A DNA stretch of 64,000 nt, taken from assembly GCF_024345375.1 (NCBI RefSeq), contig NZ_JAGQAZ010000002.1, positions 434,001-498,000 of the forward strand. Direction: 5' to 3'. How positions within the stretch are numbered: the first letter of the stretch is position 1; each line of letters opens with the position of its first letter. Below are positions 62,326 to 64,000 of the stretch, piece after piece. The position numbers and the translations under genes were made by a program. The DNA comes from Cyanobium sp. WAJ14-Wanaka (lineage in GTDB: Bacteria > Cyanobacteriota > Cyanobacteriia > PCC-6307 > Cyanobiaceae). A model generated the notes under the pieces. That model saw nothing but the letters and a program-made list of their open reading frames with translations, was not told where the DNA came from and did not search any database.

Positions 62326-62352
62326 AGCCCGGCCGCAGTGCCGGGCTTTTTT
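62326..62352 (+). terminator. Intrinsic terminator after psaC
   Basis: The 8-pair stem AGCCCGGC/GCCGGGCT with a six-base loop (CGCAGT) is followed by a run of six T. It separates psaC from glmS. Confidence 0.9.
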
Positions 62353-62367
62353 GTAGATATACCCCCT

Positions 62368-64000
<1,633 letters not shown>

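Overview
The window is chromosomal DNA from a unicellular cyanobacterium of the Synechococcus/Cyanobium (picocyanobacterial) type. The direct evidence is psaC (photosystem I iron-sulfur subunit), a response regulator of the RpaB type, a cyanobacterial group 2 sigma factor, and a SecA that lacks the C-terminal zinc motif. Most of the sequence is GC-rich and densely packed, and many neighbouring genes overlap by a few bases. The first 1.7 kb is strikingly AT-rich by comparison.

Region 1 (1-20.5 kb) is an accessory cell-surface polysaccharide region. It starts with a cut-off acyltransferase, an AT-rich glycosyltransferase and a decayed IS481-type transposase. A tight leftward operon (7429 down to 2935) follows: glucose-1-phosphate cytidylyltransferase, CDP-glucose 4,6-dehydratase, a 3,5-epimerase, a C-methyltransferase and a reductase. 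Together these should make a CDP-activated, probably C-methyl-branched, 6-deoxyhexose. A scar of about 1.6 kb (7.5-9.1 kb) then holds three direct repeats with a palindromic core, framing a wrecked VapBC toxin-antitoxin pair and a frameshifted Uma2 gene. From 9.3 to 20.5 kb come three sulfotransferase-like genes (one without its PAPS P-loop), a DUF5672 glycosyltransferase-like protein, a further glycan protein, four GT4 glycosyltransferases, and a Wzt/Wzm ABC exporter. The picture is a sulfated O-antigen-like or capsular glycan assembled in the cytoplasm and exported by the ABC pathway.

Region 2 (20.7-24.7 kb) holds tRNA-Gly(GCC), secA, and one more glycosyltransferase that converges on secA.

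Region 3 (24.7-55.3 kb) is mostly core genome. It contains cysE, a GntR regulator, infC, miaA, gyrB, glutathione peroxidase, mgtE, a sigma factor, a Nudix hydrolase, tsaE, ahcY, a DedA protein, ssb, mreBCD with a sugar-binding lipoprotein, rpaB, lysS, egtB-egtD (ergothioneine), cysK, a kinase-like membrane protein, smpB, ruvB, a TPR protein, an M20 amidohydrolase, a HEAT-repeat protein, and thiC under a TPP riboswitch.

Region 4 (55.3-58.3 kb) is a second envelope-glycosylation set: a multi-span membrane protein, a polyprenyl-phosphate-type glycosyltransferase and a GtrA-like flippase, coupled upstream to transketolase.

Region 5 (58.3-64 kb) holds tkt, fabF, acpP, psaC and the start of glmS, which runs off the right edge.

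No CRISPR array, prophage or complete new defence system was seen. The most unusual items are the repeat-framed scar at 7.5-9.1 kb, the sulfated-glycan locus, a CDP-sugar C-methylation operon, a sigma factor with a repeat-derived insertion, a tsaE with no standard start codon, and a kinase-like protein lacking the usual lysine.
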